64,000 nt of DNA from Sphingobium sp052327305 (lineage in GTDB: Bacteria; Pseudomonadota; Alphaproteobacteria; Sphingomonadales; Sphingomonadaceae), in assembly GCF_052327305.1 (NCBI RefSeq), contig NZ_CP182486.1, positions 930,001-994,000 on the forward strand. Reading direction: 5' to 3'. Shown in pieces: positions 8,221 through 17,331 of this stretch (position 1 is the first letter of the stretch; each line of letters begins with the position of its first letter). The notes beneath the pieces were generated by a model. It was not told the DNA's origin. It worked only from the letters and a program-made list of their open reading frames with translations, and searched no databases. The translations under genes and the position numbers were made by a program.

Positions 8221-10617
8221 TCAATGCCTCAGGCTGGTCTCTCCATCGCCGTTCGCGGCAGGGGTCGGCTGGGCTGCGAGATCGTCATCATCCGACCAGT
8301 CAATCGGGGTCAGCGGCGCCACAAGAGCGTGCGCCAGAACCTCGTCCACATGGCTCACGGGGATGATCGTTAGCCCTTCGCGGATGTTGGACGGCAGATC
8401 CTCGAGATCCTTTTCGTTCTCCTGGGGGATGAGCACAGTCGTCACACCGCCGCGCAATGCCGCCAGCAGCTTTTCCTTCAAGCCGCCGATCGGCAGCACC
8501 CGGCCACGCAGCGTGACTTCGCCCGTCATCGCGACATCCTTGCTGACGGCAATGCCAGTCAGCGTGGAGACGATGGACGTCACCATGCCGATACCGGCTG
8601 ACGGCCCATCCTTCGGAACGGCGCCTTCAGGCAGATGAGTATGAATGTCCCGCCGCTGGAAGATGCTGGGCTTGATGCCGTAAGCGGGCGCGCGCGCCTT
8701 CACATAGGAGAATGCCGCCTGCACGGACTCGTTCATGACGTCACCGAGCTTGCCGGTCGTCTTGATAAGGCCCTTGCCCGGAACAGTCACACTCTCGATG
8801 GTCAGCAGTTCGCCGCCCACTTCCGTCCAGGCGAGACCAGTAACGGCACCGATCTGGTGCTCCTCCTCGCCCATGCCGTGCCGGAACTTGCGCACGCCCG
8901 CGAATTCACCGAGATTCTCAGGAGTCACAGTGACGCTCTGCGCCTTGCCTTCGAGAATGCGCCGCAGCGCCTTACGGGCAAGACGCGCAATCTCGCGCTC
9001 AAGCGTGCGGACGCCTGCCTCACGCGTATAATAGCGGATGAGGTCGCGCAGGGCGGCTTCGCTCACCGCGAACTCCCCCTCTTTAAGGCCATGGGCCTCG
9101 ATCTGCTTGGCGACCAGATGGCGCTCGGCAATCTCGACCTTCTCGTCCTCGGTATAGCCCTCCAGCCGGATGATCTCCATGCGGTCGAGCAAAGGCTGCG
9201 GCAGATTGAGGCTGTTCGCGGTGGTGACGAACATCACGTCCGAAAGATCGACATCAATCTCCAGATAATGATCCTGGAACTTGCTGTTCTGCTCGGGGTC
9301 GAGAACCTCCAGCAGCGCGGAGGCCGGATCGCCCCGGAAATCCTGGCCAAGTTTGTCGATCTCGTCGAGCAGGATCAGCGGGTTCATTGCTCCCGCCTTC
9401 TTCATGTTGGCGACGATCTTGCCAGGCATCGAGCCGATATAGGTCCGGCGATGACCACGGATCTCCGCCTCGTCGCGCACGCCGCCAAGCGACTGGCGCA
9501 CGAATTCGCGACCCGTCGCCTTGGCGATCGAGCGGCCGAGCGAGGTCTTGCCCACGCCGGGTGGACCCACGAGGCACAGGATCGGCCCCTTGAGCTTATC
9601 CGAGCGCGCCTGCACGGCGAGATACTCGATGATGCGGTCCTTGACCTTGTCGAGCGCGAAATGGTCGGCGTCCAGCACTTCCTGTGCCTGCACCAGATCC
9701 TTCTTGAGCTTGCTCTTCTTGCCCCAGGGCAGGCCAAGCAGCGTATCGAGATAGTTGCGCACTACCGTCGCTTCAGCGGACATGGGCTGCATGGACTTCA
9801 GCTTCCTCAGCTCCGCCGTCGCCTTGGTGCGGGCTTCCTTGCTGAGCTTGAGCTTCGCAATCTTGTCGGTCAGTTCGGCGAGTTCATCATTCTCCTCGCC
9901 CTCGCCGCCACCCAGCTCGCGCTGGATCGCCTTCAACTGCTCGTTGAGATAATATTCGCGCTGGGTCTTCTCCATCTGCCGCTTTACGCGGCCACGGATC
10001 TTCTTCTCGACCTGCAGCACGCCCAGCTCGCCTTCCATGAAGGCGAAGACCATCTCAAGACGCTTGAGCGGGTTGGCTTCGACCAGCAGCGCCTGCTTGT
10101 CCGCCACCTTGACCGCGATGTTGGAGGCAACGAAATCCGAGAGGCGCCCGGCCTCCGCGATCTCGCGCAGCTGAACCGGCGCCTCGGCCGGCAGCTTCTT
10201 GTTGAGCTTGGCGTAGTTCTCGAACTGATCGGCGACCGAGCGCATCATCGCCTCGACCTCGGCGCCGCCGGCGTCGACATCTTCCTGCGGACGAACGGCG
10301 GCCACGAGGTGCCCCTCGGCCTCTTCGACGCTCACCAGCGTGCCGCGCTTCTTGCCTTCGACCAGCACGCGGACGGTGCCGTCCGGCAGTTTGAGCATCT
10401 GCACGATCGTGGCGATGACGCCCATGTCATAGAGCGCGTCGCGATCCGGATCGTCCTCTGACGGATCAAGCTGCGCAACGAGGAAGATGTCGTTGTCGCC
10501 CTCCATCGCCTTTTCAAGCGCGCTGACGCTCTTGTCCCGACCCACGAAGAGCGGAACGATCATCTGCGGGAAAACGACGATATCACGCAGCGGCAGAAGG
10601 GGCAGATTCAGATCCAT
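8221..10617 (-). CDS. lon: ATP-dependent Lon protease
   Basis: 798 residues, normal for LonA. The order is N-terminal substrate-binding domain, AAA+ module with Walker A GPPGVGKTS, and C-terminal serine protease. The catalytic dyad is S673 (in PKDGPSAG) and K716 (in GGLKEKLLAA), 43 residues apart as in E. coli Lon. It degrades misfolded and regulatory proteins in the cytoplasm. A short acidic, Ala-rich C-terminal tail follows the protease domain. It lies upstream of the HU gene. Confidence 0.98.
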   Translation of the reverse strand: MDLNLPLLPLRDIVVFPQMIVPLFVGRDKSVSALEKAMEGDNDIFLVAQLDPSEDDPDRDALYDMGVIATIVQMLKLPDGTVRVLVEGKKRGTLVSVEEAEGHLVAAVRPQEDVDAGGAEVEAMMRSVADQFENYAKLNKKLPAEAPVQLREIAEAGRLSDFVASNIAVKVADKQALLVEANPLKRLEMVFAFMEGELGVLQVEKKIRGRVKRQMEKTQREYYLNEQLKAIQRELGGGEGEENDELAELTDKIAKLKLSKEARTKATAELRKLKSMQPMSAEATVVRNYLDTLLGLPWGKKSKLKKDLVQAQEVLDADHFALDKVKDRIIEYLAVQARSDKLKGPILCLVGPPGVGKTSLGRSIAKATGREFVRQSLGGVRDEAEIRGHRRTYIGSMPGKIVANMKKAGAMNPLILLDEIDKLGQDFRGDPASALLEVLDPEQNSKFQDHYLEIDVDLSDVMFVTTANSLNLPQPLLDRMEIIRLEGYTEDEKVEIAERHLVAKQIEAHGLKEGEFAVSEAALRDLIRYYTREAGVRTLEREIARLARKALRRILEGKAQSVTVTPENLGEFAGVRKFRHGMGEEEHQIGAVTGLAWTEVGGELLTIESVTVPGKGLIKTTGKLGDVMNESVQAAFSYVKARAPAYGIKPSIFQRRDIHTHLPEGAVPKDGPSAGIGMVTSIVSTLTGIAVSKDVAMTGEVTLRGRVLPIGGLKEKLLAALRGGVTTVLIPQENEKDLEDLPSNIREGLTIIPVSHVDEVLAHALVAPLTPIDWSDDDDLAAQPTPAANGDGETSLRH

Positions 10618-10734
10618 CGAAACTCCAAGGGGCCAGAGGCCGAATAGTCACGCCGCTAATATCGGCAGCATCGCCAACAATTCAATGCGGCGACGCAGCG
10701 CCGTCCTAACGCCGCTCAGTAGAGCAAGAACCGA

Positions 10735-11058
10735 TCAGAACGGCAGCTTGAAACCGGGCGGGAGCGGCAGACCGCTTGCCATCTTGCTCATTTCCTTCGC
10801 GCTCGCCTCGTCGGCCTTCGCCCGCGCATCGTTGAACGCAGCGACGACCAGATCCTCAAGAACCGCCTTATCGGCAGGAACCATGAGGGAATCGTCAATG
10901 GCGAGAGACTTTATCCGACCCTTTGCAGTGGCGACGATCTTCACCAGTCCTCCACCGGACACGCCGGACACCTCGACATGATCGAGATCGGCCTGAGCCT
11001 TTTCGAGCTGCTCCTGAACCCGGCTCGCCATGCCGAGAATCTCGTTGATGTCCTTCAT
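10735..11058 (-). CDS. YbaB/EbfC family nucleoid-associated protein
   Basis: 107 residues, with the usual start (INEILGMASRVQEQLEKAQADL) and core VSGVSGGGLVKIVATAKGRI. YbaB proteins are small dimeric DNA-binding proteins. The start overlaps the dnaX stop (ATGA), the conserved dnaX-ybaB pairing. recR, often third in this cluster, is not here. Confidence 0.94.
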   Translation of the reverse strand: MKDINEILGMASRVQEQLEKAQADLDHVEVSGVSGGGLVKIVATAKGRIKSLAIDDSLMVPADKAVLEDLVVAAFNDARAKADEASAKEMSKMASGLPLPPGFKLPF

Positions 11059-12737
11059 GCCTTATAACTCCACACGTCATCAGTACCGGGCCTGAGCAGC
11101 CTCGCATCGGGAAAGGCAGCGATAGCTACCTGCACGATCGGCTGCGAAACCATGTTTTCCGCGGCCTCCCTGTCCGCAGCGACCGCCTGGTCGGCGATGG
11201 AAGGCGCGCTCGGGCCATCCTTGAGCTGAACTGCCCAGCGAATGTCGGAAATGCGCTTCAGCACGCCCACGAGCTGCGAAAGGAAAGTTGCATCCAGCGG
11301 CTGCAAAGGCTTGAGATCGAGATGCGGCGGATCATAGCGGACAAGGCCCACATAGAGCCGCAAATCGCTGCCGGTTTTCGCATCCACGCGGGAAACCTGA
11401 TCGACAAGCGCCGCGAAATCCGCTGGTGCATCCGGCGCGCTGACTTGCGGCGCTGTCGTGACTTGCGGTGCTGCCGCGCTGCCTGACGACGATGCCGGGC
11501 TCTCAATGGGCCCCGGCGCAGGCGACGAGGCAGGAGGCGCGGACGTCGGCAGGCCACCGCCCTGCCCTAGCAGCCGCGCAAGCTCGGCAGGGTCGGGCAG
11601 GCTGGCCGCATGGACGAGCCGCAACAGCGCCATCTGGCAGGCGAGCGCGGGCCGCGCCGCTTTCGCGACTTCCTCATGCCCCTTGAGCAGGAGCTGCCAG
11701 AGCCGATGGAGAACGGGGAAGGAAAGTTCGCCGGCCCAGCGATCGACCGCAGCTCGCTCGGCTTCCGGCTGCGCGGCGTTACCGCTCTTGCGCGATGCCT
11801 TGGCAAGCGTGACGGCGTGAATGAGCTCAAGAAGGCCGTTGATTGTCGCCGCCGGCTCGACGCCCAGCGCATCCTGCTCGGCGAGAGAGTCCAGCACAGC
11901 CGGGGCATCCCCAGTCAAAACATGGCCAAGCAAGGCGCGAACGGCGCCCTTGTCCGCAAGGCCCAGCATCCCGCGCACCTGATCAGCAGTAACGTGCGGC
12001 ATTCCGCCCGCTCCGTCCGCCTCCGCATGAGCAATTGCCTGATCGAGAATGGACAGGCCGTCACGCGCCGAGCCTTCCGCAGCGCCTGCGATCATGGCCA
12101 GCGCGTCCCCGTCAGCCGTGACGCCTTCTTTCAGCGCGATGTCGGTGAAGAGGCTGTGGAGGGTCTCGGCGGAGATTCTGCGCAAATCGAAGCGCTGGCA
12201 GCGCGAGAGCACCGTGACCGGCACCTTGTTGACCTCAGTGGTCGCGAAGATGAACTTCACATGGGCGGGCGGCTCCTCCAGCGTCTTGAGGAGGCCGTTC
12301 CAGGCCTGCCGCGAGAGCATGTGCGCCTCGTCGATAATGTACATCTTGAAGCGGGCGGAGACAGCGGCGTAGCGGCACGCCTCGGTGATCTCGCGCACAT
12401 CGTCGATGCCAGTGTGGCTCGCCGCGTCCATCTCGATGATGTCGATATGGCGGCCTTCCGCGATTACCCGACATGGTTCGCAAACACCGCATGGGTCGAT
12501 CGTCGGGCCGCCCTGCCCGTCCGGCCCCACGCAGTTCAGCGCCTTGGCGAGCAACCGCGCAGTGCTTGTCTTGCCGACACCGCGCACCCCGGTCATGATG
12601 AAGGCATGGGCAATGCGATCACGGCGGATCGCGTTGGCGAGCGTCTGCACCATCGCTTCCTGCCCCAGCAACTCACTGAAGGTCTGAGGGCGGTAAGCGC
12701 GCGCAAGAACGCGATAGGCTGGCGGTGAATCGGTCAT
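11055..12737 (-). CDS. dnaX: DNA polymerase III subunit gamma/tau
   Basis: 560 residues. The N-terminal clamp-loader AAA+ domain has Walker A GVRGVGKTSTAR and the zinc ligands of CVGPDGQGGPTIDPCGVCEPC, then DEAHMLS. A middle domain and a Pro/Ser/Ala-rich linker (about residues 390-440) lead to the tau tail. It loads the beta clamp and couples the replicase. I see no A-rich slippery heptamer, so a frameshifted gamma form is not indicated. The SRP RNA gene lies just upstream and ybaB is translationally coupled downstream. Confidence 0.97.
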   Translation of the reverse strand: MTDSPPAYRVLARAYRPQTFSELLGQEAMVQTLANAIRRDRIAHAFIMTGVRGVGKTSTARLLAKALNCVGPDGQGGPTIDPCGVCEPCRVIAEGRHIDIIEMDAASHTGIDDVREITEACRYAAVSARFKMYIIDEAHMLSRQAWNGLLKTLEEPPAHVKFIFATTEVNKVPVTVLSRCQRFDLRRISAETLHSLFTDIALKEGVTADGDALAMIAGAAEGSARDGLSILDQAIAHAEADGAGGMPHVTADQVRGMLGLADKGAVRALLGHVLTGDAPAVLDSLAEQDALGVEPAATINGLLELIHAVTLAKASRKSGNAAQPEAERAAVDRWAGELSFPVLHRLWQLLLKGHEEVAKAARPALACQMALLRLVHAASLPDPAELARLLGQGGGLPTSAPPASSPAPGPIESPASSSGSAAAPQVTTAPQVSAPDAPADFAALVDQVSRVDAKTGSDLRLYVGLVRYDPPHLDLKPLQPLDATFLSQLVGVLKRISDIRWAVQLKDGPSAPSIADQAVAADREAAENMVSQPIVQVAIAAFPDARLLRPGTDDVWSYKA

Positions 12738-12794
12738 GAAGCGACGAGCTTAGCCCTTCACGGATCGCTTGTCGAAGCGTCGAGGGAGAGAAGG

Positions 12795-12887
12795 GTGGAA
12801 GCCGGAACGACCCGCAGCGAATTCGTTGTGGCTGCTTCCGTCAGGATCTGACCAGGTTGGCGAAGACTACGTCCGCCCGACTTCCGG
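12795..12887 (-). ncRNA. ffs: Signal recognition particle RNA, small bacterial type (4.5S)
   Basis: The minus strand contains the hallmark SRP domain IV: CCTGGTCAGATCC, then the GGAAGCAGCC loop element. The terminal stem GGAAGTCGG (12885-12877) pairs with CCGGCTTCC (12805-12797), allowing one G-U pair. Size of about 90-100 nt and position just upstream of dnaX match other alphaproteobacteria. The RNA pairs with Ffh to target nascent membrane proteins. Exact ends are estimates. Confidence 0.88.
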
Positions 12888-12933
12888 GGCGGCATATGGC
12901 GGGAGGCCTCCGAAAATGCAAGCGGAGGTGACG

Positions 12934-13269
12934 CTACAACCCCTGCATGTTGCGACTTTCGCCCGGAATGCGCACCTTCAGTCCGTCCAGTTCTGCCGTG
13001 AGGGTGATCTGGCAAGCGAGCCGGCTGGTGCGCGTCGTGGCGGCAGCGAGGTCCAGCATATCCTCCTCGTCCTCGCTGGCGGGTGGAAGGCGAGGGAAAT
13101 CGGCCGGATCAACGATGACATGGCAGGTCGAACAGGCCATTTGCCCTTCGCATGTGCCTTCCAGCGGCTGGCCGTAGGCCTGCGCGACCTCCAGAAGGCT
13201 CTGCCCCTCCTCCGCATCGGCTATGTCGGTACGCGCGCCGTCGGAGCTGAGAAAGGCCACCTTGATCAT
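12934..13269 (-). CDS. 2Fe-2S ferredoxin
   Basis: 111 residues from the ATG at 13269, which overlaps the stop of the cysteine desulfurase upstream (ATGA). A longer in-frame start inside that gene is rejected. The cluster ligands are C40, C46, C49 and C86, in the pattern C-x5-C-x2-C-x36-C of adrenodoxin/Fdx-type ferredoxins. The Fdx acidic patch SEDEEDMLD is present. It probably donates electrons for Fe-S cluster assembly, given its co-transcription with two desulfurases. Confidence 0.93.
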   Translation of the reverse strand: MIKVAFLSSDGARTDIADAEEGQSLLEVAQAYGQPLEGTCEGQMACSTCHVIVDPADFPRLPPASEDEEDMLDLAAATTRTSRLACQITLTAELDGLKVRIPGESRNMQGL

Positions 13270-14372
13270 GCGACGATACGTTGTCCTTCTGCTGCTGCGA
13301 CGATCGCTCTCGCCGCCTGTTCCAGTTCCTCGATGGTCGTATAGCGACCAAAACCAATACGCAGCGTGCTTTTTGCCTCTGCGTCCGTCAAGCCTATCGC
13401 GCGCAGCACATGACTGGGGCGACCGGACCCGCTGGCACAGGCCGAGCCGACCGAGATCGCCACATCCCGCACATCCGAAATGAGCCGCGCCGCATCCAGA
13501 CCATCCCGCCGGATCGAGAGATTGCCGTGATAGCGATGATCGCTCGCGCCGTTCAACGTCCAGCCGGGGAACAGAGCCAGCGCCCGCTCCCACAGGGCGC
13601 GAACATGGATGAGATCGGCGTCTCCCCGGCCTTTGGCCAGCTCCGCCGCCACACCAAAGCCCGCGCAAAGCATGGGAGAGAGCGTACCGGGTCGCAACCC
13701 CTGCTCCTGCCCTCCGCCGTGCAGCACGGGCGCGATCTCGAAGCCGTCGCGTAGCCAGAGCGCGCCGACACCCTTGGGTCCGTGGATCTTGTGTGCGCTC
13801 AGCGCCACCATGTCGGCGGGGGGGAGCATCAGCCGGCCGAAGCTCTGGGCCGCGTCGCAAAGCACCGGGACACCCGCGTCCAGCGCAATCTCCGACAAGG
13901 CGGCAAACGGCTGGATGACGCCAATCTCATTATTGACGTGCATGACGACGAGCAAAGCGACACGCGCGTCGATCGCCGCCGACGCAATGTCCAGATCCAC
14001 CAGACCATTGGCATCGACCGGGAGAACAACGGGTTCAAATCCCTCATGTCGGAGCGACAAGACGGTATCGAGCACTGCGGCATGCTCGGTGGCGATCGTA
14101 ACGATGCGCCGCCTCGAAGGCGGAGCAGCGCGCGCCGCGCCGACGATAGCGAGATTAAGCGCTTCCGTCGCGCCACTGGTGAAGACGATGCGTCCGCTCT
14201 GAATGCCGAGTGTGCCGTGCACGCGTTCACGCACCAACTCCACATCGCTCGCCGCTTGCCGGCCATAGCGATGCGCGCTGTTCGGATTGCCGAAGCGGTC
14301 CATGGCATCAACCATTGCCGCCGCGACTTCCGGCGCGAGCGGTGTCGTCGCCTGATAGTCCAGATATGTCAT
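13266..14372 (-). CDS. Cysteine desulfurase, first of the tandem pair (IscS/NifS family)
   Basis: 368 residues from the ATG at 14372, chosen because it overlaps the upstream stop (ATGA). PLP lysine K195 is in SAHKIHGPKG, and the persulfide cysteine C312 lies on the loop SVGSACASGSG. The enzyme moves sulfur from L-cysteine to acceptors for Fe-S clusters and thiolation. It is paralogous to the next gene. The active-site loop is short, as in IscS/NifS rather than SufS. Confidence 0.93.
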   Translation of the reverse strand: MTYLDYQATTPLAPEVAAAMVDAMDRFGNPNSAHRYGRQAASDVELVRERVHGTLGIQSGRIVFTSGATEALNLAIVGAARAAPPSRRRIVTIATEHAAVLDTVLSLRHEGFEPVVLPVDANGLVDLDIASAAIDARVALLVVMHVNNEIGVIQPFAALSEIALDAGVPVLCDAAQSFGRLMLPPADMVALSAHKIHGPKGVGALWLRDGFEIAPVLHGGGQEQGLRPGTLSPMLCAGFGVAAELAKGRGDADLIHVRALWERALALFPGWTLNGASDHRYHGNLSIRRDGLDAARLISDVRDVAISVGSACASGSGRPSHVLRAIGLTDAEAKSTLRIGFGRYTTIEELEQAARAIVAAAEGQRIVA

Positions 14373-15418
14373 ATTTTTTGCGTTCCCGTGGCCATGGCCT
14401 GCCATGCCCGCAGAAATGCGTCAATCTCTCGCTGACCCGTGCTGTGCCCCAGACTGACACGAATGACTTCATTCGCCGCCCCATCGCCCCAACCCATCGC
14501 AATCGGGATAGATCCAAGCCGAAGCGAACCGGACGAACAGGCGGACCCTGCCGACACGGCAATGCCTGCCAGATCGAACCGAACGAGTTGAGTGCGCGCA
14601 TCCAGACCGGGCATGCGGTAGCTCGAAATAGTGGGAAGGCGCGGACTCTGCGCACCCACGATCTCGCCGCCTGCGGCAACGATGGCGGCATCGAGACCGG
14701 CGCGCAGTCGCGCGACATCTTCCAGCCATGCGCGGTCCGCCCCGAGAGCAGCCGCAAAGCCCAGCGCGGCGGGCAGGTTTTCCGTGCCAGCGCGATAGCC
14801 CTGCTCCTGCCCGCCTCGCGCCTGTAGCAAGGCAAGATCGCGCACCAGAAGAGCGCCGATGCCGATGGGGCCACCCAGCTTATGGGCGGAAAGGACAATC
14901 ATGTCGGCGCTTAGCGGCAGATCGAGCTTGCCCGCGCTCTGGCTGCAATCACACAGCAGATAAGCGCCAGCCGCGTGAACGCGTTCGGCAATGGCGGCGA
15001 TCGGCTGGATGATCCCGGTTTCGCTGTTCACATGCTGGATCGCGACAAGTGCTCCGACGGGAATGTCTTCGGGGAGCATCGCAATGCCGTCCGTGCCGAC
15101 GGGAATGCGGCGTTCAGCCGGAACATGGCGCAGCACAGCGTCGTGCTCGACCGCACTGGCCAATACCGGGGTGCCCTTGCCATGGATCGCAAGGGTCAGG
15201 GCCTCGGTCGCACCGGATGTAAAGATGACCGATCCGTCCCAGCCAAGGGGCTGCGCAATGCGGCTGCGCGCGTCCTCCAGCAGAGCGCGCGCGCGCCGGC
15301 CGGCGGCGTGGGGCGAGGAGGGATTGGCCCACAGCTCCATGCCCTCAAGCATCGCGACGCGCGCCTCCGGGAGGATGGGCGTGGTCGCCGCATGATCGAG
15401 ATAGATGCGTCCGGTCAA
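14369..15418 (-). CDS. Cysteine desulfurase, second of the tandem pair
   Basis: 349 residues. PLP lysine K180 (SAHKLGGPIG) and persulfide cysteine C294 (SAGSACSSGSLR) are both intact. The start region IYLDHAATTPILPEA is typical of NifS/IscS-like enzymes. It is first in the three-gene unit desulfurase, desulfurase, ferredoxin, with 4-bp overlaps throughout. It differs from its neighbour through most of the chain, so this is an old duplication and not a recent repeat. Confidence 0.92.
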   Translation of the reverse strand: MTGRIYLDHAATTPILPEARVAMLEGMELWANPSSPHAAGRRARALLEDARSRIAQPLGWDGSVIFTSGATEALTLAIHGKGTPVLASAVEHDAVLRHVPAERRIPVGTDGIAMLPEDIPVGALVAIQHVNSETGIIQPIAAIAERVHAAGAYLLCDCSQSAGKLDLPLSADMIVLSAHKLGGPIGIGALLVRDLALLQARGGQEQGYRAGTENLPAALGFAAALGADRAWLEDVARLRAGLDAAIVAAGGEIVGAQSPRLPTISSYRMPGLDARTQLVRFDLAGIAVSAGSACSSGSLRLGSIPIAMGWGDGAANEVIRVSLGHSTGQREIDAFLRAWQAMATGTQKI

Positions 15419-15569
15419 AGTCCTGCGTCCATTGGGATAGCCGGCCCGCGCGTCCGGCGATCAAGTTCGTTGCGCTTCGCGCCCTCTGACCTATATATCC
15501 CGCCAACCCGACATCGCCAGCCTCGCCACCCGTTCGAGGTCCGGCCCCGCGCAGAAAAACAAAGGTGCC

Positions 15570-16226
15570 ATGCCAGACGTGATTTTCCCCGGCCCGGAAG
15601 GCCGCCTCGAAGGGCGTTTCAGCCCCCCGCCTCGCCCTCGCGCGCCGGTCGCCCTCATCCTGCATCCGCACCCGCATGGCGGGGGCACGATGAACGATCG
15701 CATCACGCAGGCGCTCTACAAGACGTTCGTGAAGCGCGGATTTGCGACGCTGCGCTTCAACTTTCGCGGCGTGGGCCGCAGCCAGGGCACGTTCGACAAC
15801 GGCATCGGTGAACTCTCCGACGCGGCAGCAGCGCTCGACTGGGTGCAGAGCTTCCACCCGGAGGCACAGACGACCTGGATCGCTGGCTTCTCGTTCGGCG
15901 CGTGGATCGCCATGCAGCTCCTGATGCGCCGCCCGGAAGTGCGTGGCTTCATCTCGGTGGCGCCGCCAGCCAATATGTACGACTTCTCGTTCCTCGCCCC
16001 CTGCCCGTCGTCAGGGATCATCGTGCAGGGCGTGAACGACGAAGTGGTGACCGCCAATAGCGTGCAGAAGCTGGTCGACAAGCTGCGCACCCAGAAGGGC
16101 ATCACCATTCATCATGACGAGATCCGCAACGCCAATCACTTCTTCGAGCATGAGCTCGACCAGCTGATGATGAGTGTCGACAATTATCTCGACATGCGGC
16201 TCGCGCCAGATTCACCCATTCGTTAA
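15570..16226 (+). CDS. Alpha/beta hydrolase, small dienelactone-hydrolase-like type
   Basis: 218 residues with the nucleophile S108 in GFSFGAW, the oxyanion HPHPHGG near residue 33, and a late histidine in NANHFFEHE. This matches the small cytoplasmic hydrolases common in alphaproteobacteria (COG2945 type). The substrate is unknown. It stands divergent from the desulfurase unit, with about 150 bp between that shows no gene. The next gene follows after 14 bp. Confidence 0.88.
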   Translation: MPDVIFPGPEGRLEGRFSPPPRPRAPVALILHPHPHGGGTMNDRITQALYKTFVKRGFATLRFNFRGVGRSQGTFDNGIGELSDAAAALDWVQSFHPEAQTTWIAGFSFGAWIAMQLLMRRPEVRGFISVAPPANMYDFSFLAPCPSSGIIVQGVNDEVVTANSVQKLVDKLRTQKGITIHHDEIRNANHFFEHELDQLMMSVDNYLDMRLAPDSPIR

Positions 16227-16240
16227 GGCTTGCTCCACCG

Positions 16241-16540
16241 ATGCTGATCCTCGCTGGTTCCATCCGCCTGCCCGCCGATCGGCTCGACGACGCGCGCCCC
16301 GTAATGGAGCGTATGATCGCCGCGAGCCGTGCGGAACCGGGATGCCTCGGCTACAGCTTTGCGGCGGACCTTCTGGAACCCGGACTGATCCGCATCTTCG
16401 AGATGTTTACCGACGAGGAAGCGCTCCGCGCGCATTCGGAGAGCGCCCATATGCAGGAGTGGCGGGATGCCTGGGAGGCGCTGGGCATCGGCGAACGTCA
16501 GATCACGCTATACGGAATTTCGCGCGTCGAAGAACGCTGA
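16241..16540 (+). CDS. Putative quinol monooxygenase (ABM domain)
   Basis: 99 residues forming one antibiotic-biosynthesis-monooxygenase ferredoxin-like domain. The motif EPGCLGYSFAADLLEPGLIRIFEMFTDEEAL has been seen in YgiN-type proteins (shown here in part: EPGCLGYSF and IFEMFTDEEAL). Such dimers act on quinols or small aromatics, or bind haem. It is 14 bp from the hydrolase and probably shares its transcript. Confidence 0.85.
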   Translation: MLILAGSIRLPADRLDDARPVMERMIAASRAEPGCLGYSFAADLLEPGLIRIFEMFTDEEALRAHSESAHMQEWRDAWEALGIGERQITLYGISRVEER

Positions 16541-16547
16541 GGGTCAG

Positions 16548-16727
16548 TCAGCCTGGCAGGCCGGGGCCGGGCAACGACCAGATTGCTACATTGGCGAACA
16601 TGACGAGGGCGGCCAACAGCATGAGGCTGCCCTGCTTCCTGTTATGCTGCCGGAAAATGAGCACCAGCCCGCCAGCAGTGAGCGCGAGCCCCGCAAACAT
16701 CAGGATGGAGAGAATTGTGCCGGCCAT
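16548..16727 (-). CDS. Small two-helix membrane protein, unknown
   Basis: 59 residues from the ATG at 16727, preceded by a weak GGAC site. Two hydrophobic helices (about residues 3-25 and 35-52) flank a basic loop RQHNRKQG, so the loop should be cytoplasmic. It is convergent with the ABM gene, 7 bp apart. A longer in-frame start lacks hydrophobic character and is rejected. I do not recognise a family. Confidence 0.55.
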   Translation of the reverse strand: MAGTILSILMFAGLALTAGGLVLIFRQHNRKQGSLMLLAALVMFANVAIWSLPGPGLPG

Positions 16728-16882
16728 GCCGTGTCCGTTAGCGGGCGGCGTGGGTTGGCGCAATGATGAGACAAGAGTCACGGGAAACACGCGCCCGCGC
16801 AATCGGTGGTGGCACTTGCCGGCCCTCGCCACTAGATAGCCCCCAGAAACTCGACTCGCCGCACACGGAAACCGACCAACCC

Positions 16883-17320
16883 ATGCGTATTGCCATCGCC
16901 TCCGACCATGCCGCAATTGTGCTGAAGGCCGCGCTCGCTGAATGGCTTCGCGGCGAAGGCCATGATGTCGTCGATCTTGGCCCGGAGACCGACGCGCGGG
17001 TCGATTATCCCGATTTCGGCTACAAGCTCGCCCGCGCGGTCGCGAATGGCGAAGCCGAGCGCGGCGTCGCGCTCTGCGGATCGGGCATCGGCATCTCCAT
17101 CGCAGTCAATCGCGTCCCCGAGTGCCGCTGCGCGCTGGTCAGCGAGCCGCTTTCCGCGAGCCTCGCGCGTGAACATAATGACGCGAATGTCGTTGCCATG
17201 GGCGCTCGCCTGATCGGCGAGGACATGGCCAAGGCGATCCTCACTGCTTTTCTTTCGACCGAGTTCGGCGGCGGTCGCCATGCCGGCCGCGTCGAAAAAC
17301 TGTCCCAGCCCGCGCTCTGA
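16883..17320 (+). CDS. rpiB: Ribose 5-phosphate isomerase B
   Basis: 145 residues, usual for the RpiB/LacAB family. It interconverts ribose 5-phosphate and ribulose 5-phosphate. Phosphate-site residues D8-H9 (SDHAA), the catalytic base C65 (LCGSGIG) and the HNDANV loop are present. The start at 16883 gives the standard MRIAIASDHA; earlier in-frame ATGs would add an unrelated tail. glyA follows after 11 bp, a common alphaproteobacterial pairing. Confidence 0.94.
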   Translation: MRIAIASDHAAIVLKAALAEWLRGEGHDVVDLGPETDARVDYPDFGYKLARAVANGEAERGVALCGSGIGISIAVNRVPECRCALVSEPLSASLAREHNDANVVAMGARLIGEDMAKAILTAFLSTEFGGGRHAGRVEKLSQPAL

Positions 17321-17331
17321 AAGGATCTTCG

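Noticed and set aside
8635..10461. 608-codon plus-strand open frame opposite lon
   Set aside because: Antisense to Lon with all its catalytic motifs; high-GC third-position bias keeps the opposite frame open.
11055..12737. Programmed frameshift in dnaX producing gamma
   Set aside because: No A-AAA-AAG-type slippery sequence is visible in the gene.
12907..12928. CCTCCG/CGGAGG hairpin between the ferredoxin and the SRP RNA as a terminator
   Set aside because: No T-run follows on the minus strand; it may be chance in GC-rich DNA or part of the SRP RNA promoter region.
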